Below are positions 7,838-16,679 of a stretch of DNA of 26,302 nucleotides, in pieces. The notes beneath the pieces were generated by a model that saw only the letters and a list, made by a program, of their open reading frames with translations, made no database searches and was not told where the DNA came from. How positions within the stretch are numbered: position 1 is the stretch's first letter; every line of letters begins with the position of its first letter. A program made the translations under genes and the position numbers. Source of the DNA: CAWEHT01 sp963808455 (GTDB lineage Bacteria > Chloroflexota > Anaerolineae > CG2-30-64-16); the NCBI GenBank assembly GCA_963808455.1, contig CAWEHT010000088.1, positions 1 to 26,302 on the forward strand, written 5' to 3'.

Positions 7838-8910
7838 TTGCCGCGGGCCGCCCTGGGCTCTATTCTTTTGCGGGCCCTTGCCGGTATTGTGCTGGCATGG
7901 TGGCTCGGGTCGCCGGCTGCTGCGGTGCCCGCCCAGGCCAGCGTCACCTTCGCCTGGGCTTACCGCGCCGGTGACTACGTGCGCGGCCAACCCGCTGCCG
8001 CCGGCAAGGTCGTCTACGCCGGCTCCGACGACAATGCTTTGCACGCCGTTGACGCGGATACCGGCGCGGCCGTCTGGCGCTTTGAGACGGGCGACAATGT
8101 CACCGCGTCGCCGGCGGTGGCCGGGGACACGCTCTATGTGGCTTCCTGGGACGGCGCGATCTACGCCGTGGCCACAGCGCTGGGCAGGCCTGGCTGGCAC
8201 TACGATACCGGCGGCTGGGTCACGGCATCGCCGGTGATCACCGGGGGCATGGTATACGCCGGCTCGAACGACGGCGTTTTTTATGCCCTGAGGGCCGGCG
8301 ACGGCACCCTGGCCTGGCGTTACCGGACGGGGGGCCGCATCCAGGCCGGGGCAGCCGTGTCCGGCGAGGGTGTCTTCTTCGGCTCGGCGGACGGCTACCT
8401 TTACGCCCTGGGCAGCGCGCGCGGCGACCTGCGCTGGCGTTACCCGGCAGCAGGCGGGGTGGTGACGGCGCCCGCCGTCGCGGACGGCAGCGTTTATGCC
8501 GGGTCGCTCGAACGCCGGTTCTATGCTCTCGATGCGGCTACCGGGCGCCTCCGCTGGTCTTTCGAGGCCGGCGGTGCTTTCGAATCATCGCCCCTGGTGG
8601 CCGGCGGCACGGTGTACGTTGGCGCCGACGACGGGCGGCTCTATGCCCTCCGCACCGGCGACGGCAGCCTTCTGTGGCAATACCAGGCTGGGAATATGAT
8701 CCGATCCTCGCCCGCGGCCTGGGGGCCGCTGGTCTTCATGGGCTCCGACGATGGCTCCGTGTATGGCCTGGACCGGGAGACCGGGGCCCCGGCGTGGCGC
8801 TATCGCACGGGCGGCGCGCGATCGCCACCGGCGTGACCGTCGCCGGGAACCGCCTCTACGTCAGCTCGACCGACCGCTGGCTGCACGCCTTCACGCTGGC
8901 GACGAGATAG
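7838..8910 (+). pseudogene. Secreted PQQ-like beta-propeller protein (one shift)
   Basis: The protein has an N-terminal signal peptide (ILLRALAGIVLAWWLGSPAA then VPAQA) and about eight tandem repeats of roughly 40 residues of the PQQ-enzyme-repeat type: VVYAGSDDNALHAVDADTG, AAVWRF..., DGRLYALRTGDGSLLWQYQ and so on, each with the Y.G..DG.LYAL...G...W.Y pattern. Such eight-blade propellers act as scaffolds (BamB-like) or bind ligands; no quinoprotein catalytic residues are seen. No ATG fits; TTG 7838 is chosen because it opens directly on the signal peptide, with CTG 7796 as an alternative. The first frame stops at 8836; one missing G near 8816 (GCGCGCG) restores IATGVTVAGNRLYVSSTDRW to the TAG at 8910, completing the last blade. 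The transglycosylase gene follows after 10 nt. Confidence 0.75.
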
Positions 8911-8920
8911 GGGGCGCCGG

Positions 8921-10782
8921 ATGAGATCGGATTGGCTCGAAGCAAGCCGGCGCCGGCAGGGCCTTGCCACCGCGCTCGGGCTGCTGGCGCTGCTCGTGCT
9001 GGCCGGCGGGTTCCTGCTGTGGGCACGCTGGGATTACGTGCGCCCGGTGCAGGACCTGTACCGCTCTGCCGCCGCCGCCGCGCCGCCAAGGGCCGCCGTG
9101 CAGTACCGGCGCCTCGGAAAACGCTTGCCGCAGATCCAGGAATACACCGAGCTGTGGGCAGCAGAGGCGGCCATGCCCAGCATGGAGGCGCTGCGCACGC
9201 TGCGCGAGGTGGCCGCCTTCCGGCCGCAAAGCCCGGCTGCCTATGAGGCGCACGTGGCCATGGCGCGCTACTACTCCGGAAGCGACGCGCCCCAGGTACA
9301 GGACGAGTATGCTGCCGCCCTCGCTCTGGACGACACTGCAGGCGCTGCGGCTCGAGTTCGCCCGCTACCTGGAGAAAAAGGGCGACGACGCGGGAGCCTA
9401 CGACCAGTACCTGCTCGCGCTGAACAAAGAGCCTGATGCTTTCGAGGGCGTGCGGCGCACCGGGCACGATCCGCTGGCCGTGGCCAAAGACCTGATCGCG
9501 GCCGGCTACGACAACGACGCGGTGGACACGCTGCGCACGAGCGCCGACCCGAAGGCGTGGCCCTTGCGCGCCCAGGCCCTGGCCGGCGCGGGCCGCGATG
9601 CCGAGGCGGAAGATGCCTACGCCAGGTGGCTGAAGCAGGAGCCGGGCAACGCGACGGCGCTGTTCGGCCTGGCAGGCGTCGAGGCACAGCTGGGGCAGGT
9701 CCAGAAAGCGCTGGCCGATTATCAAGCGGTGGACACCGACCAGAGCCGCCTGGCCCAGGCAGACCTGCTGGCGGATAGTAAGCCGGCCGCTGCGCTCCAG
9801 CTGTACGAGAATTCGCCTTTCCCCGTGGCCTGGTGGTCGGCGACGGCGATCCTGGAAGCACAGAAGCGGCTGACGGAGACGCTGCCCTTATCCGCGCCGT
9901 CGCCGCTTCCGACAGCTCATTTGCCGACGACGCGGCCTATCGTCTCTACGTCCTGGGCCAACGCCTGGGCGACCAGCAGGCCGCCGCCCAGGGCAAGGCA
10001 CTGCTGGCCGGCATGGGCCTGGATTGGCTGGCCTTCGCGCGGGGCATGGCCAGCCCGACCTCGACCCGGCGCCCGACCCTGTGCCGGGCGGCCAGGAGAT
10101 CCTGGGCAAGGCGGGGTTGCTCGCATCGCTGGGGCGCGACGACCTGGCGCACCTGGAACTGCTGCTGGCTGCCCGTCTGCAGAGCGCGCCCGAGGTGAAG
10201 CTGGCTGCTGCCCGGGCCCTCAGCGGCCAGGGAGATGTGCTGGACTCCCAGGCGGTCGCTGCTGCCTATATCGCCGGCCATCCGCACGCGCCCCTGGCCT
10301 TCTGGCAGCTCAGCTATCCGGAAGCGTACTCGGCCACCGTGCAGGCTGCGGCCCGCCAGTATCGGGTCAACCCGCTGCTGGTGTGGTCCATGATGCGCGC
10401 GGAGAGCAATTATGACCCCGATGCGCTGTCGATCGCCGGGGCGCGGGGCCTGATGCAGATCATGCCCGATACCCAGAGCTGGATCGCCGGGCAGTTGAGC
10501 GCCGAAATTCCGCCCGGCGCGGCCTTCACACCGGAGGCAAGCATCCAGATGGGGGCCTGGTACGTGAGCTCCCTTCTGCAACATTTCAAGGGAGATCAGG
10601 AGCTGGCCGTCGCGGCCTATAACGGCGGGCAGGCCAGCGTGGACGGCTGGCTGCAAGATCCCCTCGTCTCGAATCGCGATGATTTTCTGCGCTGGATCGG
10701 TTTCGGGCAGACGCGCGAGTATCTTAAGCGGGTGTCGCTGAATTATCAGATCTATCAGGTGCTCTATGGGCCGGGTAACTAG
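8921..10782 (+). pseudogene. TPR-containing lytic transglycosylase (three shifts)
   Basis: Frame-corrected, about 620 residues. It starts at ATG 8921, 10 nt after the propeller gene, so the two likely form an operon. Residues 14-38 are one membrane segment (LATALGLLALLVLAGGFLLW). A long helical TPR-like region follows (for example AEAEDAYARWLKQEPGNATA, FGLAGVEAQLGQVQKALADY). The C-terminal SLT domain has all three family motifs: catalytic Glu in MMRAESNYDP, GARGLMQIMP, and VAAYNGGQ, so it should cleave peptidoglycan glycan strands in the manner of Slt70. Frame changes are needed near 9336 (extra base or two lost), 9886 (CCC, expected CCCC) and 10048 (GG, expected GGG). The last two are single missing bases in short runs. 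The SLT part itself (from about 10065) is intact in one frame to the TAG at 10782. Confidence 0.85.
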
Positions 10783-10800
10783 CGCCGAGGCGCCGTGAAC

Positions 10801-10829
10801 CGGAGCGGCCGGCCGCACTCCGTTTATTT
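10801..10829 (+). terminator. Hairpin terminator after the transglycosylase gene
   Basis: CGGAG-C-GGCCGGCC-GCA-CTCCG (10801-10822) is followed by TTTATTT. It lies 19 nt after the stop codon. A second GCGCC/GGCGC hairpin followed by TTTAGTTTCTTT lies at 10841-10870. Confidence 0.6.
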
Positions 10830-10942
10830 GCCGGAGGCCGGCGCCTAGCCCCCGCCTGGCGCTTTAGTTTCTTTGCCGGTGGCCTCCCGGCCCCCAGGAA
10901 AAGAAAACACGAGGCATAGGGGGCCGGCCGGCCCCCGGAGTG

Positions 10943-11149
10943 CTCACGAGGCCGTTGCCGTTGGCTTAGCCACGGGCAACCAGGGCCAAGCCGGCATCCG
11001 TGGGGCATGCGTGCCCGGCCGCAGCCTATTCCGCGCATCCGTGGTCGGGCCCGGCCTGCTCTGCACAGGCGCCGGCGTCCCGCGACGCTGCTCGCCCGCG
11101 CCCGTGGCGGGCCGTCAGGCGGCTGCGCAAGGCTTCCTGCGCAGCGTGG
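10943..11149 (+). repeat. Dispersed repeat B, copy 1
   Basis: Matches 15141-15346 in the same orientation with nearly equal length: CTCACGAGGCCGT, CATCCGTGG, GGCCCGGCCTGCTCTGCACA, GGCGCCGGCGTCCCGCG, and TTCCTGCGCAGCG at the end. Weaker similarity extends about 60 bases further left. In copy 2 the right end coincides with the 3' end of the reductase gene; read on the minus strand copy 1 still gives TLRRKPCAAA and a stop, against ALRRKPQAAS and a stop there. Confidence 0.8.
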
Positions 11150-11187
11150 GTTTTACTGTTCGGAGTTGCCTCGCGATTTCTATCACA

Positions 11188-11216
11188 AGCCGCCACATGT
11201 CCCTGTTGTGGCGGCT
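11188..11216. other. Strong hairpin, 10-bp perfect stem
   Basis: AGCCGCCACA and TGTGGCGGCT are perfectly complementary, with a 9-base loop. No U-run follows on the plus strand. It lies between repeat B and the promoter at 11298. Confidence 0.7.
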
Positions 11217-11297
11217 CTGACGGTTGAAAAATGCGCTCCGTGGGCCCCGACTCAGATTCTTTCCCCTGGCGCTGAACACTTACCGGTTCCGAGTTGC

Positions 11298-11326
11298 TTG
11301 ACTATCGTCCGCCGCAGTGGTAGACT
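11298..11326 (+). promoter_or_regulatory. Candidate sigma70 promoter for the Ig-like protein
   Basis: TTGACT (11298-11303), exact 17-nt spacer, TAGACT (11321-11326). The match to the bacterial consensus is good. It would give a leader of about 420 nt before ATG 11753, so either the leader is long or the gene starts further upstream in a shifted frame (ATG 11614). Confidence 0.55.
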
Positions 11327-11752
11327 CTACGGAGTTTGGCGGCGTTCTTGGCGCAACTTTCCCACACCCTTCATTAAGAGTCCATATTGAACCTGTTTTT
11401 GAACCTAAGGCGCATGAGACGGCGGGCATGGCGCACGACACCAGTCGGAGGGCCATGGTGCTATTCGGGGGCGTCAAGACGCGGGCAGCGCTGTCTTCGG
11501 TGACACCCGGGAATGGGACGGCTTCGATTGGACGCCACGCTCACCGGCTGCCTCCCCACCTGCTCGCTGGCTGGCGCCTCTGGTCTACGATCAGAGGATC
11601 GTGGCGAGACAACATGAACAGCGGGATCGATATGGGTAGACGGGTGCGCGGCCGGCAGATATGGGCCTGCGTGCCAGCGCCGGGCAAGGGCGGCTTTGTG
11701 GCGGACACCGGCCGGCTTGTCATGCTCACGTCCGCGCTCACGAATCTGGGCC
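11327..11752 (+). other. Leader region of the Ig-like protein gene
   Basis: No independent gene is supported. An ATG at 11614 opens MNSGIDMGRRVRGRQIWACV, whose frame runs past the signal peptide out of frame; with a shift near 11740 it could be the true N-terminus. A TTG at 11696 is in frame with the signal peptide and adds basic residues (RTPAG, SRPRSRIW). Confidence 0.35.
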
Positions 11753-14700
11753 ATGGTCCTGCTCCTGTTCGCCTCAGCTGCATTGGCGCTTTTTCCGGCT
11801 GCCCCTGAGGGTGCCGCAGCCGCCAACCCGCTGGATCAGTCCCCCACCCGGAGTCTCTCAGTCCAGAGGGCCGAGACCGGCCGCTCAGCCGGCGGCGATC
11901 CCCTTGGCCCCCAAGTGGCCGGCAGGAAGGGAAACCGGTCCGCGGCGACCGGCGGCTTCCCTCAACACGTAGCAACGACGGCCGACGACGTGATATGGGC
12001 AGAGGAAACGCATGGCGCGCAAAGCGGCTACTGGCAGAACAACGTGCCGTCGCCGTCGTTTATGCTTGGCGATTCGTACCCGTCCTATTACTGGTGCTAC
12101 GACACAACCGACGTCTGTATCCCGTCCGACACCGCTTCGGGCGGTGAGTACACGACGTCGATGACCATCACGCCCACGGTCTCGGGAGAGAACGGCACCT
12201 TTTATTTGCGGGTCCAGGGAAAGGACATCTCTGGAAATCTCACCGCCCCGGAGGTCGCGTTCGTTTTCATGTACGACAGCGTGCCCCCCACCAACCCACC
12301 GGCCACGGCCGTCACCCCTACCCTCGGCACCCAGTGCGGGCACGATAGGGCAGGGGTGCTATGGTGCAACGGCCTGAACAGCTCGATCGCCTGGGCACCG
12401 GCGGTTGACAGCGGGTCGGGCGTGGAAGCTTACTACTGGGACATCTCGCTGATATCGGGAACTGCGGGCGGTTTTGCTACGGTGTCGCCAGGGACGGGTC
12501 CTATCGGCAGCCTGGGCACTGGAGCGTGGTACCTTAATTTGGAATCCGTGGACAATGCTCAGAACCATTCCAGCGTTTCGGCCTATGGCCCCTACTATGT
12601 GGACGCTAACCCGGACGCGAACCCGCCTGCCGCCACCGAGACGCATGGCGTGATCGACGGCACGTGGCAGAACACCGTGAGCGCCCCCTCGTTCACCTGG
12701 ACCGGCGCCTCCGCCCCAAGCGGCATCGCCGGATATTACTGGTGCTTCGACAGCACCGGCCAGTGCGATCCCGCGGGCCCCGCTGGGAACTGGACAACCT
12801 CGGCGACCATCACACCGACGGCGCCAGGGGAGGGCGTCTTCTATCTCAAGGTCGAGACCGAGAGCAACGTGGGCAACGTCAGCCCGGCTGCGGCGACCTT
12901 GTTCACCTACGCCTACGACAACACGCCGCCAACCAACCCGGGGCCGGCTACCGAGACGCATGGCGTGATCAGCGGCACCTGGCAGAACACCGTGAGTGCC
13001 CCCGCGTTCAACTGGATCGGGGCAACCGACAGCCTGAGCGGCGTCGCCGGCTACTGGTGGTGCCTTGACCAGGCCAACACCTGCTCCCCGAGCGCCGGCA
13101 TCTGGACCACTTCGTGGGCCGCCACGCCGGCAGCGCCGGGGCAGGGCAAGTTCTACTTGCGGCTCCAGATCCAAGACGTGGCCGGCAATTTGAGCTCGCC
13201 GATGGACGCGTTCATCTTCGAATATGACTCGGTGGCGCCGAGCAACCCGGCCTCCATCTCCGGGAGCCTGGGCACCATCTGCGGCAACGGCTGGTGCAAC
13301 GGCCAGGGCGGTTCCTTCACCTGGGCCGGAGCGTCGGATGCCCAATCCGGCGTGCAAGTCTATTATTGGGACGTCTCCACCACGGCCGGGGGCAACCCCA
13401 CCTACTGGACGACCACCGCCGGCACCGGCACCATCCCCAACCTGGTCACCGGCGCCTATTACCTGAACATTCGAACCGAAGACAACGCCGGCAACCTCTC
13501 CGGCATCAGCGTCCACGGCCCCTACCGGGTTAACGCCTCAGCGCCGAACAACCCGACCTCCGCGATAGAGACGCACGGCACGGCCAGCGGCACCTGGCAG
13601 AATGTCACGAGCAGCCCGTCGTTCACCTGGACGGTCGGTTCCGACGCGGACAGCGGGGTGGCCGGCTATTACTGGTGTTTCGATGACGCCACCCTCCCCG
13701 GCCCGGAGCAGTGCGATCCTGTGACGGGCGGCACCTACACGACCAGGACGCTGGCTACCCCCACGCCGCCGGGGCAGGGCACATTCACACTGCGGGTCAA
13801 GACCATGGATAACGTGGGCAACATCAGTGCTATGGCGGCGCCCCTGTTCACGTTTGACTACGACGATACGCCGCCGGCCAACCCGGCGCCGGCGACCGAG
13901 GCGCACGGCGTGATCAGCGGCACCTGGCAGAACCAGTGGAGCGCACCCTACTTCAGCTGGTCCCGACCGGAGGACGACCTGAGCGTGGTGAGCGGATACT
14001 GGTGGTGCTTCGACGCGAACCAACAGCTGCACACCGTCCGACGCCCCCCACGGCGGCGCGTGGACCACGTGGGAGGGCGCCTTGCCGGCGGCGCCGGGGC
14101 AGGGCACCTTCTACCTGCGGGTACAGACCCAAGACAATGCCGGCAATCTCGCCGCCCCGGTGACCCTGTTCGGCTTCAGGTATGACGACACGCCGCCGGA
14201 CGCTTCGGCGGCTAGCGCCCCGTCGGGCTGGACCCGCGGGCCGGTCACGGCTACCGTCGTGGCCACCGATACCCTTGCCGGGATGGCGCAGGTCTACTGC
14301 CGGCGCGCCGACGAGGGCAGCTATACCACCGGCAACGGCATCTCCTGCCCGCGAACCTTCACGGCCAACGGGGCGCTGCAGTACTACGCCACGGACCGGG
14401 CCGGCAACTCGTTCGGCTCGGCCAGCTCGCCGCTGACTTACACCATCGGAAATATCGACGCCAGGCCCCCGACCAACCCGACGGTGGTGACGGACACCGT
14501 TGGCACGGTGGTCAGCGGCACCTGGCAGACCGTGGTCAGCGCGCCATCGTTCGCCTGGTCGGGCGCTGCCGATTCTCAGAGCGGTGTGGCCGGCTACTAC
14601 TGGTGCCTCGACAGCCGGGATAGCTGCAATCCCGCGACCCCCGGTGCCGGTACGTGGACGACCCGCCCCGGCGCAACGCCAGCCCCACTGGGCCTGGGCA

Positions 14701-14846
14701 CTTTCTACCTGCGCGCCAAGACCAGGGACCACGCGGGGAATGTCAGCCCGACGGCAGCGCTGCTCTTCATCTTCAAGTATGGTGCTGCGCCGCCTCTCAA
14801 TGAGCCGAATCATATCTATGTTCCGTTGGCGAGCAGGCGCAACTGA
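11753..14846 (+). pseudogene. Large secreted protein of nine Ig-like modules
   Basis: Frame-corrected, about 1,030 residues. ATG 11753 opens a signal peptide (MVLLLFASAALALFPAAP then EGAAAA). After a linker come nine modules of about 90-110 residues, each closing with a YD..PPTNP-type boundary. Type A modules (about 11999, 12620, 12940, 13555, 13885, 14480) contain THG..SGTWQN, SGVAGYYWCFD, a second Cys (C.P), WTT and FYLRV.T.DN.GN. Type B modules (about 12299, 13240) have G..CG, WCNG and YYWD. The eighth (about 14200) is different, with RGPVTATVVATDT and TFTANGALQYYATDRAGN, like a Big/OmpL47 surface domain. The two Cys in type A could form a disulfide. A shift at about 14025 (module 7, between DANQQ and CTPSDAPHGG) is needed. 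It ends NHIYVPLASRRN, resembling VYLPLVLR of lectin-like copy A. Probably a surface or sheath adhesin; ligand unknown. Confidence 0.75.
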
Positions 14847-15311
14847 CAGTTTGGCAAGCTCGGGCCTGGACGTTTTGGCGAGTTGACCCTGGCCTCGCCG
14901 GTCCACAGGAAAGGAAACAGGGAGCCCAAGTGTGACACCAAGACGGATGCTTCGCTGACGTTCTGCCGCAGCGATGGTTGCCCCGTTCACCCGAGCTTTG
15001 CACTGCGGTCAGCATGACAGGCGCTCCCGTCGCAGACCTTCACTGCTCGTGCACTGGTTGGAAAAACACAACAAGCCTGGGGCCAGCCGGCCCCCAGGGA
15101 AAATACCACCAGACGGCGGGGCCACCTTCCCCCCGCTGTTCTCACGAGGCCGTCGCCATTGGCTTGGCCACCGGCAACCAGCGCCATCCGCGCATCCGTG
15201 GCCTTTCCGTGGTCGGCCGCAGCCTGCTCCGTGTATCCGTGGCCGGCCCGGCCTGCTCTGCACAGGCGCCGGCGTCCCGCGCCCCAGCTCGCCGGCGCCT
15301 ATGGCGGGCAG
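14847..15311. other. Non-coding region with repeats B and C
   Basis: No gene is supported. It holds repeat C copy 1 (14914-15020), a GC hairpin CTGGGGCC/GGCCCCCAG (15077-15097) and most of repeat B copy 2. Confidence 0.6.
14914..15020 (+). repeat. Dispersed repeat C, copy 1
   Basis: Reverse complement of 20165-20272. Shared blocks: ACACCAAGACGGATGCTTCG, ACCCGAGCTTTGCACTGCGG and TCAGCATGACAG, plus AAACAGGGAGCCC at the outer end. Resembles the short GATGCTTCGCT...GCATGACA-type intergenic repeats common in environmental genomes. No coding potential. Confidence 0.85.
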
Positions 15312-15346
15312 TCAGGAAGCTGCTTGAGGTTTCCTGCGCAGCGCGG
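15141..15346 (+). repeat. Dispersed repeat B, copy 2
   Basis: Partner of 10943-11149. Its last 35 bases overlap the final codons and stop of the minus-strand reductase gene (15312). Confidence 0.8.
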
Positions 15347-16253
15347 CCTTGATCTTGACCAGCTCGCCCAGGGCTCGCGTGGCGCCGACCTCGACGGGGG
15401 GCGCTGCGGCCCCGGCGACTCGCGCGATGGCCAGGTTGAGGTGGTCGATCTCGGTCTCGCTGCCATTGTGGATATCCTGCAGCGTGGAGATCAGCTGGCC
15501 GGCGGACCTGCGGCTGATCGTGAATATCTGTCGCATGACATCTTCCGCGTCCGCGCTTAGCCCGATGCTCCGCATCACGGCAACGCACTCATCCACGATT
15601 TCCCTGGCCAGGACGGCCGCCCTCTCGTCTCGCACGAATATCCCGTTGTCGGTCTCGAGGAGCGTACAGATCGTGTTGAAGACGGCGTTGATCGTCGCCT
15701 TCTTCCAGGCTTCCTGCTGGATGGCCCCATGCGTGACGAACGGGAATTCGGCCGTGTTCAGCGTGGTGACCAGCATTTCCAGCTCCTCGCTGTCCCCTCG
15801 GACAGCGCCGATAGGCGAAGGGGCGACAGGGATGAACGTGTAGCTACCGTCGCCGTTCTTCTGGCCTGCCACGTAGAGCACGCAGCGGTACACGCGCGCG
15901 CCGGCCAGTTCGAGGTATGGCTCTTCCACGCCCACCCCGTTCTGCAGGATGACCACGGGGGCCTGGACTGCCCTTTCCCTCAGCCGGGCGGCGATCGACT
16001 CGTTCGCGTAGGACTTGGCCGTGACGACAATCGCGCCGTCCAGCTTCTCGAGCTTATCCAGGGAGACCATCTCCACCGGCGCCGTGATGGCCCTGCTGCC
16101 GCTCCCCACGATCGTGACTTCGACCAGGCGCGCATCGACGTCGTGGGCGCTCGTCCGCACGGCGGTCGCTTTCCGCCCGCCGTTGGTCAGGTGTACGGCC
16201 AGCGCCATGCCGACCGATCCCACGCCGAGAATGTAGATCTTGTCCCTATTCAT
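15312..16253 (-). CDS. Ketopantoate reductase (PanE/ApbA) family protein
   Basis: Intact 313-residue ORF from ATG 16253, with GGAAG a few bases upstream. The N-terminus has the dinucleotide-binding fold: KIYILGVGSVGMALAVHLTN (GxGxxG), with NGGRKATAVRTSAHDV instead of a classic acidic or basic NADP patch. Then VVTAKSYANES (the family K/T-x-K region), ILQNGVGVEEPYLE (family motif QNG.G.E) and, in the C-terminal helical domain, EAWKKATINAVFNTICTLLE (catalytic Lys and the N.A.N..C segment), matching 2-dehydropantoate 2-reductases. A housekeeping PanE is not certain, since the family includes other 2-keto and opine-like reductases, and no pan genes are nearby. The end (ALRRKPQAAS) lies in repeat B. 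It is the only long gene here that needs no frame correction. Confidence 0.85.
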   Translation of the reverse strand: MNRDKIYILGVGSVGMALAVHLTNGGRKATAVRTSAHDVDARLVEVTIVGSGSRAITAPVEMVSLDKLEKLDGAIVVTAKSYANESIAARLRERAVQAPVVILQNGVGVEEPYLELAGARVYRCVLYVAGQKNGDGSYTFIPVAPSPIGAVRGDSEELEMLVTTLNTAEFPFVTHGAIQQEAWKKATINAVFNTICTLLETDNGIFVRDERAAVLAREIVDECVAVMRSIGLSADAEDVMRQIFTISRRSAGQLISTLQDIHNGSETEIDHLNLAIARVAGAAAPPVEVGATRALGELVKIKAALRRKPQAAS

Positions 16254-16341
16254 ACTTCCGATTCGGGCCCGGGCCGGCTACGGATGCCGCTCGGATGAAC
16301 GGATCGCGCACACCAGGACGAGGATGCCCGCTCCTGCAGCA

Positions 16342-16350
16342 AGTATAACA
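16342..16350 (-). promoter_or_regulatory. Candidate extended -10 promoter of the reductase gene
   Basis: On the minus strand TGTTATACT has a TGn extension and a TATACT -10. Transcription would begin about 80 nt before ATG 16253. No good -35 is visible. Confidence 0.4.
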
Positions 16351-16670
16351 TGAACGCCAGGGCTTTGCGGCCCGCTGCGTTTGATGTGCAAGAATCGGAT
16401 AAACGGGCGCCCGGCGGCACCCAAGTGACGAGAAGGCAGCTCGTCGCGCCGGTTGCTCGCAGCCCGCTTGGCCGGCGCACGCTGCAGAGGAGGTAATGCT
16501 GCATCCCAGGCTTTGTGGCCCATCCGGCAAGTTCATGCCGCCAGGGCGGCCCGCCGGCGCCGGGAGCACGGCGCTGAACCAACCGCGCTCAGTAGACCAG
16601 GCCCCCGCAGCGGCTAGCCTCGTGGCTCGGCATCAGCCCGCCGCAGCGGGCTTCGCTCTCTCAGCCCGAG

Positions 16671-16679
16671 CCCTTCAGG
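16671..16679. repeat. 9-bp target-site duplication, left
   Basis: CCCTTCAGG directly precedes the terminal repeat at 16680 and recurs at 18272-18280 directly after the other terminal repeat. Confidence 0.9.

Larger units (their letters stand above)
10830..11297. other. Non-coding region with palindromes and repeat B
   Basis: No gene is supported. It holds a perfect 18-bp palindrome GGGGGCCGGCCGGCCCCC (10919-10936), repeat B copy 1 (10943-11149) and a 10-bp-stem hairpin (11188-11216). Confidence 0.6.
16254..16679. other. Upstream region of the reductase and IS target
   Basis: No gene is supported. It holds a minus-strand candidate extended -10 (16342-16350), a hairpin AGCCCG/CGGGCT at 16635-16652 and the left half of a larger hairpin cut by the next element. 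Confidence 0.5.

Noticed and set aside
12359..13516. 385-residue minus-strand ORF inside the Ig-like gene
   Set aside because: Composition (Gly/Arg/Val-rich without domains) and exact antisense overlap with the repeating modules mark it as a high-GC shadow.
13953..14990. 345-residue minus-strand ORF
   Set aside because: Antisense to modules 7-9 and to repeat C; no recognisable motif and no ribosome site.
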